Below, piece by piece: positions 1-12,632 of a stretch of 64,000 bases of DNA. Made by a program: the position numbers and the translations under genes. Position 1 is the first letter of the stretch, and the number at the start of each line of letters is the position of its first letter. The stretch is from Malachius bipustulatus (lineage: Eukaryota > Arthropoda > Insecta > Coleoptera > Melyridae): the NCBI GenBank assembly GCA_910589415.1, contig OU342630.1, forward strand, positions 21,919,867-21,983,866, in the 5' to 3' direction. The notes under the pieces were generated by a model, which saw only the letters and a list, made by a program, of their open reading frames with translations, ran no database searches and was not told where the DNA came from.

Positions 1-1459
1 TATTGGGAAAAAAAATTTGCCAAATACTCGTCTCAAAACAGCGCAACTTTTTTGTAATTTAACCGACTTCGTATCTCTTACCGTTTCTTGCAGTTTTTTC
101 ACCTCAATGGGACAGCCTGTATCATAAAATTGAACAACGACCAACTTTTCTGAAAGGTCGAATTGTAAACTAGATGACATGTACTATTATTGAAAATTAA
201 AAACGACTTCCAAAGTACAAGACAACATAAGTTAACATAGGGTGTATTTTTTTACATGCTATTCCCTATGGCAACACTTAAAATAAATGCACTGTATATA
301 AGTAATATCAAATTTTTACCAGTTGGATCATTATTTGTCACATTAAGGAATAAACTGCGTTTAGGATCAATTTTTCTTAATTATTTTCCTCATTAATATA
401 TCTTTTCATCATGTAATGTAACCTACTGTAGCACTTTATACAAACAAGATAAGATTGCATACAATATATTTATTTATATAACATCTTTTATATTACGATA
501 TTCGTTTACGATTATTATCTACTTATTTAAATATTGCAACATTATCGCATTCACAAGACAATCTACTTTCTGAAGAGATAAAGATAAAATTGTTATCAAA
601 GTGTGCCAATTTTTACAAATATAAAGATTTGAATAAGTAGGTATAACCTTGACTCTTAGAATGTGTTTTAAATAACGTGACTTTTTCTCTATTATTTAAT
701 TTTTGCATGCTTAAAGATACATGCTGGTAGCACCATCCGCAATAAACCGTAATCACAAAAATGAAAAATTTATTTTAATATTGTTATCATAAATATTATG
801 ACTTAATTATTGTTATAAGATATCAGAATGTTGGTAATTAGAGTGAACTCTGAAAAGTGTCCACGTTTTTGATTGATGACATCGTGCATGAAAATTATCG
901 AATCGTGTGATTCATAAATCCCGCCCCATTCAAGCCATAAAGTCAAAGATAAGCCCTTGTGACGCACGAATTGAAGGCCACAACATTTTTGTTGCTCAAC
1001 AGTGGGCACTTAAATCGAGAGTTTGTCGAATTTTTTTTTTTTATATTAAATTAATTAATTTTTTTTGTTTTATTATTTTCCGGAGGAACTCAAAAGGAAA
1101 ATTTTATTAAACCCCAATAGATCTCTTTAATTGACCCAAAATGAAATGCGTCCTGGTATTAGAATTATATTTGCTTACTTACGTAGCAGAGGCTTCAACC
1201 TACTCCTGATCCTTATTTGTAATCATAAAAACCTGGAAAAAGAAAAATAAAGAAATATTTCAATAAAATCGCGCAACTTTTAATTTCTACGCGGATTTTC
1301 TCAGCTGTGTGGTTTGAAAGAGTTTCGGAGTAAAAGTTACCATAACCTCATCTGGGAAAACGACTTCGAAAAAAGTCAATTTAATTTAGGCACCCAATAC
1401 CCAAAGCAGGTTCTCATGATAGTAACCCACACAAATATCTACATATTGCCCGTATTCAT
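1..1459. other. No gene seen; AT-rich intergenic DNA
   Basis: No open frame here has convincing coding character; the two opposed ORFs near 803-1110 overlap each other and look random. I see no RNA gene and no clear element ends. Confidence 0.6.
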
Positions 1460-1470
1460 CAATATATTAT

Positions 1471-1640
1471 ATTATAACCCCGGGGCTATATGCGGGCTTA
1501 AATATAACCCCAGGGGTTATATATTATGTTTTAACCCACATGGATTATATTTAAGCCGGGTTTAAATTATTTAAGCCGGGGTTACTGTAGTAAGCCTGGT
1601 TTATTTTATTTTAACCCCGGGGTTATGTTGAAAATGGTAT
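1471..1640. repeat. Cluster of TAACCCCGGGGTTA-like palindromes
   Basis: Several imperfect copies of a short palindrome of the form ATAACCCC(A/G)GGGTTAT or TTTAAGCCGGGTT lie in direct and inverted order within 170 bases. The CCGG-centred motif contrasts with the AT-rich surroundings. It is a local satellite-like cluster of unknown origin, with no associated ORF. Confidence 0.6.
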
Positions 1641-1917
1641 TCATAAAACTATTTACACCTGGTTTATAGAATTTTATTTAACCCCAAAAAATTTAATTCA
1701 TGCCTGCAGTGGAATTATAATATTTAAACCCTCATTTTAAACCCAGAACTGTCAAAATGTCTGGCATTATTTTGATGGATTTTTACTAATTTCAATGAAA
1801 GACTCGTTTAAACCTACTTTAACACTCTTTTTACTTATAAAAATTTCAGAATTACATACTTGTTTTGTTTAAAAATTTTGTTTATTAATTACCCAGTCAA
1901 CACGGTATCATCTCTGT

Positions 1918-2675
1918 TATACAGGGTGTCCCAAGATTTCTTTATCAAGGGATATCTGGGTTATTTCAAAAAATAAACAAATGAAATTCAGGAAATTTCA
2001 ACCATTCTCCTAAGGCTTTGCAGCTGCACCCTCAATGCCCCTTTACGCCTTTCCACCCCTAAGTAATCATCCCCTACTTTTTTTTTCAAATGACACCCCC
2101 AATATTTTTTTTGCTCGGCAGGATTGTTGACTTCTTTCTGAATACATTGTCATACGATTTTTTCAAATCGAGACATATCTAGCACGCCAAAAACAACATA
2201 ATAATCAAAACAAACGAGGGTTGTCAAGGAGTTGCAATTGCTTGTTTTTTGTGTTAATGTTTCCTCCAACCACCTTAACTAGTAATACCGGTGTTACTCG
2301 ATATAGGCGTTAATAATAATAATTGCTTCTGTGATTTTAATGTCATATTAAATGTTAATTGTTATTCCTTGACAACCCTCGCTTGTTATATTATGTTGTT
2401 TTCGGCGTGCTAGATATGTCTCGATTTAAAAAATCGTATGAAATTCGTATTCAGAAAGAAGTCAACAATCCTGCTGAGCAAAAAAAATATGGGGGTGTCA
2501 TTTGAAAAAAAAAAGTAGGGGATGATTACTTAGGGGTGGAAAGGCGTAAAGGGGCATTGAGAGTACAGCTGCAAAGCCTTAGGGGCATGGTTGAAATTTT
2601 CTGAATTTCATTTGTTTATTTTTTGAAATAACCCAGATATCCCTTGATAAAGAAATCTTGGGACACCCTGTATAG
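1918..2675. mobile_element. Fold-back element with TACAGGGTGTCCC ends
   Basis: The first roughly 310 bases (1920-2235) are the near-perfect reverse complement of the last 310 (2360-2674), with a short AT-rich centre. The ends read TACAGGGTGTCCC and GGGACACCCTGTA, so a TA target duplication is likely. There is no coding capacity. It is a non-autonomous palindromic DNA element or a very long-arm MITE, and its autonomous partner is not recognised. Confidence 0.8.
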
Positions 2676-4037
2676 CAACAATAAATCGAAAGTGCTTTTA
2701 ATATCGCGCATGAAAGTTCAATGTAATTTGCATGCAAGGACTTTTCATACAACAGATGTCAGCAACAGGTCTAGTAAAAGAAAATAGTTGACGAAAATTT
2801 AAAGAATATTTTAATTCATTTAAATTACCAAAATATGTTTCCAGACCTATTTAATTGGTCAAATTGTTGTAAGTTGTCTTGAAAATGTAACTGCTATATC
2901 GTTAACTGTTTCCATTTTAGAATCCCGAAGATGACCAAAATTGTTGGTCGAAACGTTGATTTTATAATAAAGACCATAGTTTAAGAAGAAATATTTTGCC
3001 TATAGCCCTTAACAATTTCCAATTGCTATATAATGTATACTCGACTCCATAACGCCCTGTATTACGAGTGCGCGAGTTACTGAACAGCCTGTATGAATGG
3101 ACAGTGGTGTGCCATCACAAATCAATTCATCAATCCGTCATTTATGTCAACAACAACATTAACATTATGATTCATGTCAGCTAAGTTTTGCGGCCTCATT
3201 GATAATAAAATTACAAGGTTCCCAGCTTTCAAGATAGGATGCAAACTCAATTATTTAAAGTTCTGGTCAGGTAGGTAAGATATCATAGCACAAATAAACG
3301 AATATCGCCAACCCACCCACATCGAAATTTATGGGATAAGACGAGAAATTTTCCCTGTGAATGAAATTCATAAATTATGCTGGAAGTGATGTAATTTGAC
3401 AGTTACTTTCATTATCGAATTAATCCGACTACATTGCTCAGGCTTACCGCCTCAAATTATAGGTATGAGTACACGTTTCAGCAGAGCTGTACGTGTTTTA
3501 TGTAAATAAGTTTGGTATAAAGATGATGTCATTCGTGACGTCATGGGCCAGTTTATTAGCTGATACAAGTTAGTAGGTAATAAAAGATGGAACGATATTT
3601 GCAAAAGTGATATTTTACCATCATCAGATGACTTCACTGACTGATGAATTTCAGAACATGTCCTTACAAATTGTGTTTTATGGCGACGGTAATAAATTGT
3701 CAATAATTGTCATTTATCTATGAGTGCTTCATAAAATGCACCTTTTAGACGTTTCGTAGTTCATAAAATATAATGATCATCATGAAGAGTGCAAAAAGTT
3801 AAAACGAGTGAAATAAAGTGTCGTAGCGGGTCATTATTTAACGCTTGCCATAACTGACGCGTTACTGCAAGCCGGCCAATCAAGTACATTACAAGTTCTA
3901 GTGAGCCGTCCGATTGCAAGTGTACTACTAAGCTCTCCACGAGACGCTGAACTACATAGCCCGACGCCGACCGCTTCCTAAAGTTTGTTGACACTAGAGA
4001 ACGTCATAGTTTATTCGCAGAGCGGCAGATCTATGTC
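2676..4037. other. No gene seen between two repeats
   Basis: No convincing coding frame. A short GATGACC...GGTCGAAAC segment at about 2925-2957 recalls the core of small retroelement ribozymes and is discussed in the findings. The ORFs at 3452-3703 and 3761-3994 on the minus strand have no recognisable domain. Confidence 0.5.
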
Positions 4038-4474
4038 CAATTGAATGGCTAAGTGCAGAAAGGGAAGTACTGACATTTTAACGAAAAATGAGTTACACAT
4101 GCTTTCATATAGTTTCGACCTAGCCCGATCGTTTGGCGCAGAAAAGAAAGTCATGCGATGCGATTTAGTTGTTCTTATAGGCTACGCAGAAAATCCCGTT
4201 TGATGCAGAAAGGGAAGTACTACAACAATACTTTCCTTTCTGCTCTTAATAGTTTTAAATTTGCGAGATTTTAAAAATAATAATGGCACAGGTAAGGTAA
4301 CACACAAAGTGAAACTCGCTCTTCTTCATAATAATTATTTATTTACATGGCACAATTAATTAATAAAAAAAATGCGTCGATGCAGATTAAGAGCAGCGCC
4401 TACCCAGTTTATATTGATTTTCTCAGAACTAATATTTTGAAGTACTTCCCTTTCTGCACTTAGCCGTTCAATTG
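4038..4474. mobile_element. MITE-like inverted-repeat element
   Basis: The terminal inverted repeat is about 34 bp. The left copy runs from 4038 and the right copy ends at 4474, and they differ at only one or two positions. The motif GCAGAAAGGGAAGTACT recurs inside at about 4204. There is no ORF, so this is a non-autonomous DNA element of unresolved superfamily. Confidence 0.75.
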
Positions 4475-5077
4475 TTATTTTGTGTTTTGTATCGTTTAGT
4501 TACCTAAAATGATACCATTGTAGATGATTCAATATTCAATGAATGAAAAATCTTCTACCCCAGAAGAAATTGTTTTTCAATCAAATGTGGCTGCAGAAAA
4601 ACTGTTACCTCAAAAATCTAAAGAAGTGCATATTACGCAATGTCACCTTTATGAACTGACGTGATTAAAAGGGCGTTAATAGCTTATATGAAATACATTA
4701 AAAGTTTTGGTAAATATTTACATCCGCGTGTCCTAAGTTCCATCAATTTTTTCGGGACCGAGGAGCGAAATAGGGGTGCTGGGTGGGTAAGAAGCTAAAA
4801 ACAGCCATTACAAACTAATACTCTTTGACACTATGGTTGCATTTCTATTTTTTCTTCACTTCCAGGGCAAGGAATATCTTCGAGATTAACAGTAGTACGA
4901 TTTTTATTTTGAATTTTGCGTTTATTTTGAATTTTTTGCATTTCAAAAATCGTGACATCGATCGCTATTATGGTCCGGATACGTTTGAGTGAGTTTGGGG
5001 ACTTATGCCGGTACTGGCGCGCTCGCGAGTGATAAATTCGCCTCATAGGTAGGTATGTCCTCCACCCCTATCTAAGT

Positions 5078-5224
5078 GTCATAGTGAAGCTGTAGGACAC
5101 GCAGATGTAAATAATGACTAAAGTTTTTTTTTTAATAATAACTTTTCGTTCTAATAATCTAAGTCACTCGTAGATAAAATTTTCGGTCATTTATTTACAT
5201 CCGCAGCTCCTACAGTTTCACTAT
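5078..5224. repeat. Small inverted repeat, arms of about 40 bp
   Basis: CATAGTGAAGCTGTAGGA at 5078 is mirrored by TCCTACAGTTTCACTATG ending at 5224, and the arms continue inward to a GTAAATAA motif. It is probably a small MITE or a remnant of the surrounding palindrome. Confidence 0.6.
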
Positions 5225-5230
5225 GGCATC

Positions 5231-6105
5231 TACAGTGTGACCCATTTGTTCTTGAAACACCCTGTAGAATCTTAATTTATGGTGCGATTTAAAAAAAAAA
5301 TCTTTTAAATCATAGAGCTTGATAAACTATATTTTGGGAGCAAAAAGCGTCTCATTCCTACAAAATCCAAGGCCTACTAGATCAGTGTTTACTTGTAAAA
5401 TCTCAAAAATTCATATTAGCGATTTTTTTAGAAAAAAACTGGGCACGCCACGGAATTCACCAGCCCTCAAAACGGTACTGTACTAAATTTTATTGAAAAT
5501 GTCAGAGTAATAAGGATCTTGTAGTTATTTTAGAAATTGATTATAATACTCCGAATTTTCATAAATTAATTTGAAAAAGGTCAAAAGCTATCATAAGTAA
5601 AAATTAAAAAAGTAAAAAAAAAAGTAAAAAAAAATAAAAAAAAATAAAAAAAAATAAAAAAAAATAAAAAAATAAATAAAAAATTATATAATTAAAAAAT
5701 TAAAGTACCTACATTATCACCAACTAGACTTACAATTTCTATTTTGTCTCTCTTGACCTTTTCGAATAAATTAATGAAAATTCGGTGTTTTATTATGAAT
5801 TTCTAAAATAACTGCAAGATCCTTATTACTCTGACATTTACAATAAAATTTAGTACAGTACCGTTTTGAGGGCTGGTGAATCCAGTAGCGTGCACAGTTT
5901 TTTTCTAAAAAAATCGCTAATATGAATTTTTGAGATTTTACAAGTAAACACTGATCTAGTAGGCCTTGGATTTTGTAGGAATGAGACGCTTTTTGCTCCC
6001 AAAATATAGTTTATCAATCTCTATGGTTTAAAAGAAATTTCTTTAAAATCCCACCATAAATTAAGATTCTACAGGGTGTTTCAAGAACAAATGGGTCACA
6101 CTGTA
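5231..6105. mobile_element. Fold-back element with TACAGTGTGACCC ends
   Basis: The arms of about 330 bases (5231-5560 and 5790-6105) are reverse complements with scattered mismatches. The centre holds an AAAAT-rich simple repeat. It is non-coding and shares the TACAG(G/T)GTG end type with the fold-backs at 1918, 6526 and 10461. Confidence 0.75.
5606..5690. repeat. AAAAT-rich simple repeat
   Basis: Interrupted A-rich repeat of AAAAAT and AAAT units at the centre of the fold-back element at 5231-6105. Confidence 0.8.
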
Positions 6106-6525
6106 TATAGGGGTGGAGAACATATACCTATAGTAACACCAGGAAGGTATTCATTTGCTTTGCAAATGAAAGGAAAACCAACAAAACGGCAATAAAAACC
6201 GACTTTGAGAGTGCAATGAAAGTACGGACCTGGCAGATGCGATGATTAACTACGTCTAGTTTGGGATGTAACCACTTGAGGACAATGCCAAGCGCTTCGA
6301 AACGTATACAGTCACGTACTTGCTTTATATCCGCTTTTTCATATCGTGAAAAGACCACATCAGGGATTGATGCTACGATTTTTGGAATATAAATGCAAAA
6401 TAAATGCAAAATTCAAAATAAAAACCGTGCTACTGTTAATCTCGAAGATATTCCTTGCCCTGAAAGTGAAGAAAAAAATTGAAATTCGACCGTAGTGTCA
6501 AAGAGGCCTTATGTTGTGACCTTAA

Positions 6526-7286
6526 TATACAGTGTGACGCATTTAAGATGAATACACCCCTGTATTTTCGCTATTTGAAGGAGTCCAGGTTCGAAATTTT
6601 GTACAGTCATGCTGACCGGTGAGCCACACTTTTTACGATATTATCTAACTTAAATTTGATCTTTAAACCCCGCCTACTACGTCTTTGCAAAGAGAGCCAA
6701 TTGTCGATATTTTGATTCGCGTTAGAGATATTGAAAAAAGTGGCTCGAAAAAGTTGTTCTAAATTGTTTTCTAACCTCGGATGCTGAGTTTAATGGCAAA
6801 ATTAGCATTTTCAATTTTCCATTATTTTGGTCTCACAAGAAATTTTTGAAAATTATATTTTATAATTTGCTAGTTAGTGTCATGGAAAGTAATAATTTAA
6901 CACTATACTGTTCAATTATTACTTTCCATTGCACTGTAATTACCAAATTAGAAAATAAAATTAAAAAAAATTCTTGTGAGACCAAAATAATGGAAAATTT
7001 AAAACGCTAATTTTGCCATCAAACTCAGTATTCAAGGTTAGAAAACAATTTAGAACAACTTTTTCGAGTAACTTTTTTCAATATCTCTAACGCGAATCAA
7101 AATATCGACAATTGGCTCTCTTTGCAAAGACGTTTATAGGCGGGGTTTAAAGACCAAATTTAAGTTAGACATCGTAAAAAGTGTGGCTCATCGGTCAGCA
7201 TGACTGTAGAAAATTTCGAACCTCGACTCCTTCAAATAGCGAAAATACAGGGGGTGGTCTTCATCTTAAATGCGACACACTGTATA
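6526..7286. mobile_element. Fold-back element with TATACAGTGTG ends
   Basis: The arms of about 350 bases (6526-6890 and 6930-7286) are near-exact reverse complements around a short centre that itself pairs (AAGTAATAATT and AATTATTACTT). It interrupts the right arm of the outer palindrome at 4725-7395, so it inserted later. It has no coding capacity. Confidence 0.78.
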
Positions 7287-7410
7287 TTAGTTTGCAATAG
7301 CTGTTTTTAGCTTTCTTACCCACCCAGCACCCCTATTTCGCTCCTCGTTCCCGAAAAAATTGATGAAACTTAGGAACCGTGGATGTAAATAATTACCAAA
7401 TTTTCTATTA

Positions 7411-7531
7411 TGCGACACATGCATAAAGTACCTTTTTTTCACTTCTGGGATTGACGCACTCGCCTGCGGCTCGTGCGGTCAAACTTCCCAGTCGTGAAAA
7501 AAAGTACAACTTTATGCACTTGTTGCATAAA
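7411..7531. repeat. Short inverted repeat, ATGCATAAAGTAC type
   Basis: The two ends pair (TGCATAAAGTACCTTTTTTTC and GAAAAAAAGTACAACTTTATGC). The GC-rich centre CTCGCCTGCGGCTCGTGCGG pairs partly. A related structure lies at about 23843-23974. Likely a MITE. Confidence 0.55.
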
Positions 7532-7996
7532 TGATTATATTATTTTATCACCAGCGTTTAATCACCCGTTTTATTGCGAACAAAATCACTACAATGACGT
7601 TATTGTTATTAACGCTCGTTTACAATTTACAGTTACACGAGACTGAAAATGTAGGATTGTAATAAATTAAAAGTAATAAATAGTCAAAACGCAAACTTCA
7701 GTTTTACAAACTAAAGTCATTCATATACTTATCACACACACCACTGTTATTACTCAATAATCAACGAATCAACAAAACAAAACTATAAAAATTTTCATAG
7801 CACAGATAAGATAAGCATGCCGATAAGATACCGGGTAGGTTGGCAGACACGTCTGCTGCTGGCCTGAGTGGCCTGGCCTGGCCTGGCGCTGGCTGGGTGC
7901 TTTACTTTACTGTTTATTACAAATAAAGGACGGTTACTCATGCGCATGGGTCGTGTTCATTTGAATCCACCAATGATAAACTCTGCAAAGAAATTG

Positions 7997-8004
7997 TATA
8001 AATA
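7997..8004 (+). promoter_or_regulatory. TATA box (TATAAATA), probable host gene promoter
   Basis: TATAAATA lies about 30 bases upstream of a purine/CA-containing stretch at about 8027-8031. The spliced-looking leader that ends in a consensus donor at 8337 begins there. The sequence just upstream (7840-7920) is the most GC-rich part of the region. Promoter assignment is an inference from this arrangement. Confidence 0.5.
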
Positions 8005-8027
8005 ATATTCTCCCTTGGCGAGAGCGC

Positions 8028-8336
8028 ACATTCCATTCCATTCCATTCGATCCAAGATTAGAGAAATAGAGAGTGCGTTACGTTCACGTTGTCCGTTGTC
8101 GACGTAGGTGTAGCAGCGGTGTTGAAGTCGTTCTTATTCTTAAAACGATTCCTTTTCTGGGTGAGATTAGAAGAATACATCTACCTGCAATAGTGCATTT
8201 TATTACCTAAGTGAAATTACTAAATTAGAGAACTTTGCGTGTGTTTAGCACATTTATTGCGTTCGAATTGTTGTTTATTAAAATTCTACTTTTATCTAAG
8301 AATTTTATCAAATAGAAAAGGTCAACTACATAAAAG
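8028..8336 (+). other. Probable non-coding first exon (5' UTR)
   Basis: This stretch of more balanced base composition follows a TATA box and ends in AAAAG|GTAAGT, a strong splice donor at 8337. It has no long frame. The next acceptor on the same strand with a start codon right behind it is at 13847, so it probably forms the leader of the gene whose coding exons begin at 13853. The first intron would be about 5.5 kb. Confidence 0.5.
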
Positions 8337-9796
8337 GTAAGTCCTTCGTTACGTACCTAGTCGTAGTGTATAAGTAGAAAAGAACCTACCTAGAATTCCT
8401 AGAAATCAATATCAAACAGATTGTTTACCTACCTACCGTCGCTGCTCTCGCGTCGCTCGTGCTCGTAAAACTGTAACTGTGGTAAAACTTGAAAGGGTCA
8501 AAATAACCACCTAGATACATACAATACACGTAGGTACTCTTATTTATACAGGCTGTTAAAATATAAGTAGTAGATCAAGCTGTTAACCACAGATTGGCCA
8601 TTAAAAATATTGGGACTTCACTCATCTATTTTTCACATGGGCGTCCCTCTTTCAAGATACAAGACTGCTCAAGTTAAAAGTTAAAAAAATTTCCTACCTA
8701 TGCATTGATTAGCCAGTAGCCAGCTCTTTTAGGGGAGGGGGAGGCCATGCAAGAAACTTTGGCATTATGCAAAAAAAAAAAAAAAAAAATCGAAAAAAAA
8801 TTAAGTAACACGTGACTTTGCAAATAATAACGTTAACCTGAATATTCCCAGGAGAATTTTGGTACCTAACTACCTTTGAATTTTTTTTAAGAAATTGATG
8901 TAATGTGACAGATTTTTGGTTTCCCTGTTTTTTTTTACCAAATGAGTGAAATGACATGAAATCACAAAATGGCGGCCTTAAGAAATACTAAAATAATTGA
9001 CTATGAAATCCTGCATGTCTACCTATATTTATAGTGGGCTTTGAAAAATTTTGAAATGTCAATATATAAAGATGGAAATGGATGACCCTTGATGACTATT
9101 TTATTATTAATTTACAATAAATTTTTATAATACTACTGCCTATCCTAATATAAGTGGTATTATGGACATTATGGTACTCAGAGTCCAGATTAGGAAAATA
9201 ACAGGCATATGGGGCATGTATGATGCATGCCTCTGTGAACAGCTGATGGTCATGCAGTGTTGCCACTTGCCAGATTCACTGGTAGGTATTTACCATACCA
9301 ACAAACATAGGGGAACATAGTTTAAGTTTAATTACAAATAAATTATAAACATTATACTGAAACTAATCCAAATGACCTTTCATTGGTCAGGTTAGGTTTT
9401 TACCCCGAAATTTCAAGATAATTTAAAAACCTTACTATCACACCAATCGCCAACCTTGGTTGAGTGCATGCTCATTATTGTCCTGGTCTCGAGTACACTT
9501 ATGTAGGATAGCGAGTACTACTTATATGCTTTTAAGTTTTTTTTTATATACATAGGTAGGTACCTGCTAGGTATATTCAAATAATATGTATAATTTTTCT
9601 TAGGCTTATTTCTTTCGTGAGTTCTTCGTTATGTTGTATTGTATGGTTATGTATATTTTCTATGGCACACATTGTTCGCAATCAAAAAACCATACAAACG
9701 AGCCATTTGTTCGGCCTTACTTTATTTGTCTCGTTCCCGTTCAACAAGTTTGTGTTCAGTTCAGATGAATACGCGCCTTTACTGTTAACCATCTAT
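8337..9796. other. Presumed first intron, left part; no gene seen
   Basis: AT-rich with poly(A)/poly(T) runs (for example 8770-8790). The ORFs at 8709-8957 and 9617-9916 run through low-complexity or palindromic sequence and are not supported. Confidence 0.5.
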
Positions 9797-9982
9797 ATAC
9801 AGTGTGTGTCACAGGCATGGTACACCCCCTTTTTTTTCTTTTTTTTTGAAGATAATTTTTTGAAATTTGGTACGTCGCATATTCTCGATAGAGCGCACTT
9901 TTTAGCAGAAAATTGAATTTTTTCCCACATCCGGTTTTTCCGGAAATGTTACCAACTTTTTCTTTTTATATGGGACACCCTA

Positions 9983-10463
9983 TATATTATTATATTTTTG
10001 GATTCTATACATTTGTACGAATCCAACAATACCACATAAGTACCATTTTAAATTTCAAATTTGTTTTTATTTAATTTTTTTTATTTTTCAATTACAGTGT
10101 GCCATGACTTCAGTGTGTTCGTCACAGATGCAAAATGGGTACACCAAAATGTCCTAGATTGGAAGTGATAGTAGATGGTACCTCGGTACCAATATGGTAC
10201 CATTTGAAAAAAATGAATTCAGCTCAAAAAATCATTCCGGTGCGCGCATAATTTATCCATAAATCACTTCATTTAGTACTTTGAACAAAAATTCGATTTT
10301 TCTAGTATTAAATGTTCCAATTGGAGTAAAACGAAATAGTCATGGCACACTATAATTGAGAAATAAAAAATTGAATAAAAACAAATTTGACATTTAAAAT
10401 GGTACTTATGTGGTATTGTTGGATTCGTACAATTGTATAGAATTACAAAAAATATAATAATAT
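9983..10463. mobile_element. Inner fold-back element
   Basis: TATATTATTATATTTTTGG and the following 150 bases are mirrored up to 10463. The central pair is CAGTGTGCCATGAC and GTCATGGCACACT. Non-coding. Confidence 0.65.
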
Positions 10464-11535
10464 ACAGGGTGTTTCATAAATCAATGCAGAAAATGCAACT
10501 GAACATTCCTTGCTGAATTTTAAGGGGGTTTGTCATAAAAAAATTTCTTAAAGCCTCCCCTAAGAAGTTACATCCCCTTAAAGTAAGGTAAAAAATTCAC
10601 ATTTAACGATTTTTTTCTGAAATGACTTGAAAAAAAAGACGGCTAGGTATTCGAATACTACTACCATGAAGCCTCCATAATTACATAATTTTATCCACCC
10701 TTGTTCTCTGCAAGAGTGTGAATCATAGGTACTACCCCTAAAAGTTTTTTTTTCCAGAACTTTTTTCTTAATATTTTTATTTTATTTTTAAATTCACACT
10801 TCGGTGGGCCAATTCAATTGGAAAAAATTTTGCCTCTTAAAAATTTCATGAAAACTTTATACTTTTCCACTAAAGAAATAAAATAAGCGGACTTACATAA
10901 ATTATAACAGTGTGATTTTACATACAAATTTATAAAAATATGTAAATATGTAAAATATGTAAAATATTTATAGAAATAAATAAACTTTAAATAACACAAA
11001 AAAACATAATTAACAATAAACAATATCAATTTAATTTAAATTAACAATATTTTGTTAAGACAGTGCTCAAAATAGGCACAATTTTCTTGAATACATGTCC
11101 TCATTTTATTTCTTTAATGGAAAAGTATTGAGTTTTCGTGAAATTTTTAAGAGACAAATTCCTTTTCAATTGAAATGGCCCTCCTAAGTGTGAATTTAAA
11201 TATAAAAAAAAATAATTAGGAAAAAAGTTCTGGAAAAAAAACTTTTAGGGGTAGTATAATTCACACCCTTGCAGAGAACAAGGGTGCATAAAAATTATGT
11301 AATTAGGAGGCTTCCTACTGGTAGTAGTGTTCGAATACCTAGCCGTCTTTTTTTATTTCAAGACATTTTTTCAGAAAAAAATCGATAAATGTGACTTTTT
11401 TACCCTACTTTAAGGGGCTGTAACTTCTTAAGGGAGGCTTTAAGAAAAATATTTTTTTATGACAAACCCCCGTTAAAATTTAGCAATGAATCTCCAGTTG
11501 AATTTTCTGCACTGATTAATGAAACACCCTGTATA
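10461..11535. mobile_element. Fold-back element with TATACAGGGTGTTTC ends
   Basis: The arms of about 390 bases (10461-10860 and 11130-11535) are reverse complements. TA flanks both ends, matching the fold-backs at 1918 and 6526. It is non-coding; the ORF at 10814-11029 is part of the AT-rich loop. Confidence 0.78.
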
Positions 11536-11760
11536 GGGTGCCCCATTTAAAAATAAAAAGTTGGTAACATTTCCGGAAAAACCGGATGTGGGAAAAAATT
11601 CAATTTTCTGCTAAAAAGTGCGCTCTATCTTTCGTGTGTACCGGGTGGCCAAATAAACCATGCAAGGTACTACATCACGGAAGCTATTGGTCCTAGAGTC
11701 TCAAATTAAAATTTTTTTAAAGACATAATTATGTGATCACGAGAACTTCTATGAAAATAT

Positions 11761-12153
11761 TGAAACGTTCTTACACTTTTATTGTTTCAAATTAAAAATC
11801 CTTACAATTTATAATTTAGTCTTCATTTATATCAGTCACAACACAACACAAATATAACAAATTAACAATATCTTTTAAATAATCAGTTCTTCTTCTTTAT
11901 ACTACTAAACCGAGTACTAAACACAAACTATGGTCTAATTTCACTTCGCTTCTACAGACTATTTCCAATATCCACTTATACTGTCACAATCACTTCACTC
12001 TCTTCTTTACTTCGTGGTTCTTCAACCTTCACTAACTTCCAGCTGAAACTGACTGACTACCTACTGCTACAATGGTGCTCTTATATACATGCCGGCCGTG
12101 GTTTCTCAGCATTTCTGGGTGTTTCTGATTAGCCAGAATATTCATTCGTTACA
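11761..12153 (-). mobile_element. Solo LTR, Gypsy-like
   Basis: Read on the minus strand it starts TGTAACG, ends CA, and is flanked on both sides by ATAT (11757-11760 and 12154-12157). It contains a TATA box (GTATATAAGAG) and, further on, a CAATAAAAG polyadenylation signal near the 3' end, as expected for U3-R-U5. No internal domain follows, so it is a solo LTR left by recombination. The ATAT duplication suits insect Gypsy/297-type elements; this assignment is inference. Confidence 0.72.
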
Positions 12154-12157
12154 ATAT

Positions 12158-12619
12158 TCTCAAGATGGCCGCTCTTACAGAAATACCGGAAGTTGACACC
12201 TACTTCGTTATTTTAACGTGGACACCCTTATTTCCAAATTGTCTTAGAAAAACAATGTTTAGTGGTTTTCATAGTTGGAGTTTACATTGAATAGTTAATG
12301 AGTTATATTATTATACTCATACATGGGAGTGTGATAAACTGGTTACTTGATCAGGATCGTGATATGATAAATATATGATAAACTAGAAAGGGTGAAGGGT
12401 TTCAAATGCAGTAGAATAATAACACTAATAAAACACTAATAATAATAATGATCGTTTATTGTTCTTACATCTTCATTAGATTCATTTTTCTGTCTTAATT
12501 ATTGATTGTTTAATTCTTCTTCATTCTGAATGGATTCTCCTCTATGAATCGTAGTCTATCTGTTTTTATATTAAGCGGTCAATGTCATGTTTATTGACAA
12601 AACGTGCCAGAGTTTGGTC
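12158..12619. other. No gene seen
   Basis: AT-rich intron sequence between the solo LTR and the LINE fragment. It contains short AATAAT tracts and no convincing frame. Confidence 0.5.
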
Positions 12620-12632
12620 ACTGTTTTGCTTA

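Larger units (their letters stand above)
4725..7395. mobile_element. Nested palindromic element with two fold-backs inside
   Basis: The left arm (about 4725-5050) is matched in reverse complement by two separated blocks, about 6300-6525 and 7287-7395. The outer palindrome was therefore interrupted by the fold-back at 6526-7286. A second fold-back (5231-6105) occupies the loop. Both arms contain the same decayed pseudo-coding stretch near 4850-4930 and 6410-6475. No intact protein remains. Confidence 0.7.
9797..11640. mobile_element. Nested fold-back complex
   Basis: The outer arms (9887-9985 and 11540-11634) are reverse complements, including the motif CATCCGGTTTTTCCGGAAATG. Two further palindromes lie inside, at about 9983-10463 and 10461-11535. 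The outer element begins with TATACAGTGTG. The whole block is non-coding and sits in the presumed first intron. Confidence 0.7.

Noticed and set aside
5606..5690. Poly(A) tail of a retroposon
   Set aside because: It lies at the symmetry centre of a fold-back element and no retroposon body precedes it.
9617..9916. 99-aa ORF
   Set aside because: It runs from AT-rich intron sequence into the arm of a fold-back element and contains a long poly(T)-encoded Phe run.
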